This document shows positions 22,391 through 22,401 of a stretch of DNA of 22,401 nt, one piece after another (positions within the stretch are counted from its first letter, which is position 1; every line of letters starts with the position of its first letter). Position numbers and translations under genes: made by a program. Origin of the DNA: DAOUBP01 sp034432655 (GTDB lineage Bacteria > Chloroflexota > Anaerolineae > CG2-30-64-16); NCBI GenBank assembly GCA_034432655.1, contig DAOUBP010000150.1, positions 1 to 22,401 on the forward strand. Reading direction: 5' to 3'. The notes beneath the pieces are model-generated. The model was not told where the DNA came from, searched no databases, and saw only the letters and a program-made list of their open reading frames with translations.

Positions 22391-22401
22391 CGTTCCCTAT
22401 A

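Overview
The window is about 22.4 kb of high-GC DNA, almost fully coding, with 16 protein genes, one tRNA gene and several palindromic repeat elements. The gene style suggests a Chloroflexota bacterium (Anaerolineae- or Caldilineae-like). The clues are a Tat-type solute-binding lipoprotein with a long Pro/Ala/Thr linker, a multi-GAF histidine kinase, a free-standing corrinoid protein and many REP-like intergenic hairpins. This is inference from style, not a database result.

Layout. (1) 1-357: three copies of a 92-bp hairpin repeat, then a near-consensus promoter. (2) 358-3126 (+): fur-feoA-feoB, an overlapping ferrous-iron uptake operon with its own regulator. (3) 14115 down to 3163 (-): one long co-directional run. 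It starts with a peptide/nickel-type ABC importer (binding protein, two permeases, fused double ATPase). It continues with a CBS-CBS-ACT sensor protein, a cytosolic triple-GAF histidine kinase, a response regulator with an unrecognised output domain, and an SDR-type L-threonine 3-dehydrogenase. The short gaps suggest co-transcription of peptide import, metabolite sensing, signalling and amino-acid breakdown. (4) 18171 down to 14559 (-): pstS-pstC-pstA-pstB, a phosphate-type importer with non-standard motifs in PstS and PstB and no PhoU. (5) 18824-18318 (-): an Rrf2-family regulator with four clustered Cys. (6) 19044-18971 (-): tRNA-Lys(CTT) with its own promoter and terminator. (7) 21073-19205 (-): an RNase II/R-type exoribonuclease. 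(8) 21259-21894 (+): a corrinoid protein with no methyltransferase in view. (9) 21895-22401: terminator, two 86-bp repeats and a nested-hairpin element, no gene.

The points most worth following are these. The OppB-type permease carries an insertion of about 115 residues with an internally duplicated W-rich motif. The peptide importer, sensors and threonine dehydrogenase form one apparent transcription unit. An identical 10-mer lies upstream of both the Rrf2 gene and pstS, suggesting Fe-S- or redox-linked control of anion uptake. The response regulator has a C-terminal half I cannot assign. I see no CRISPR array, prophage, transposase or defence system.
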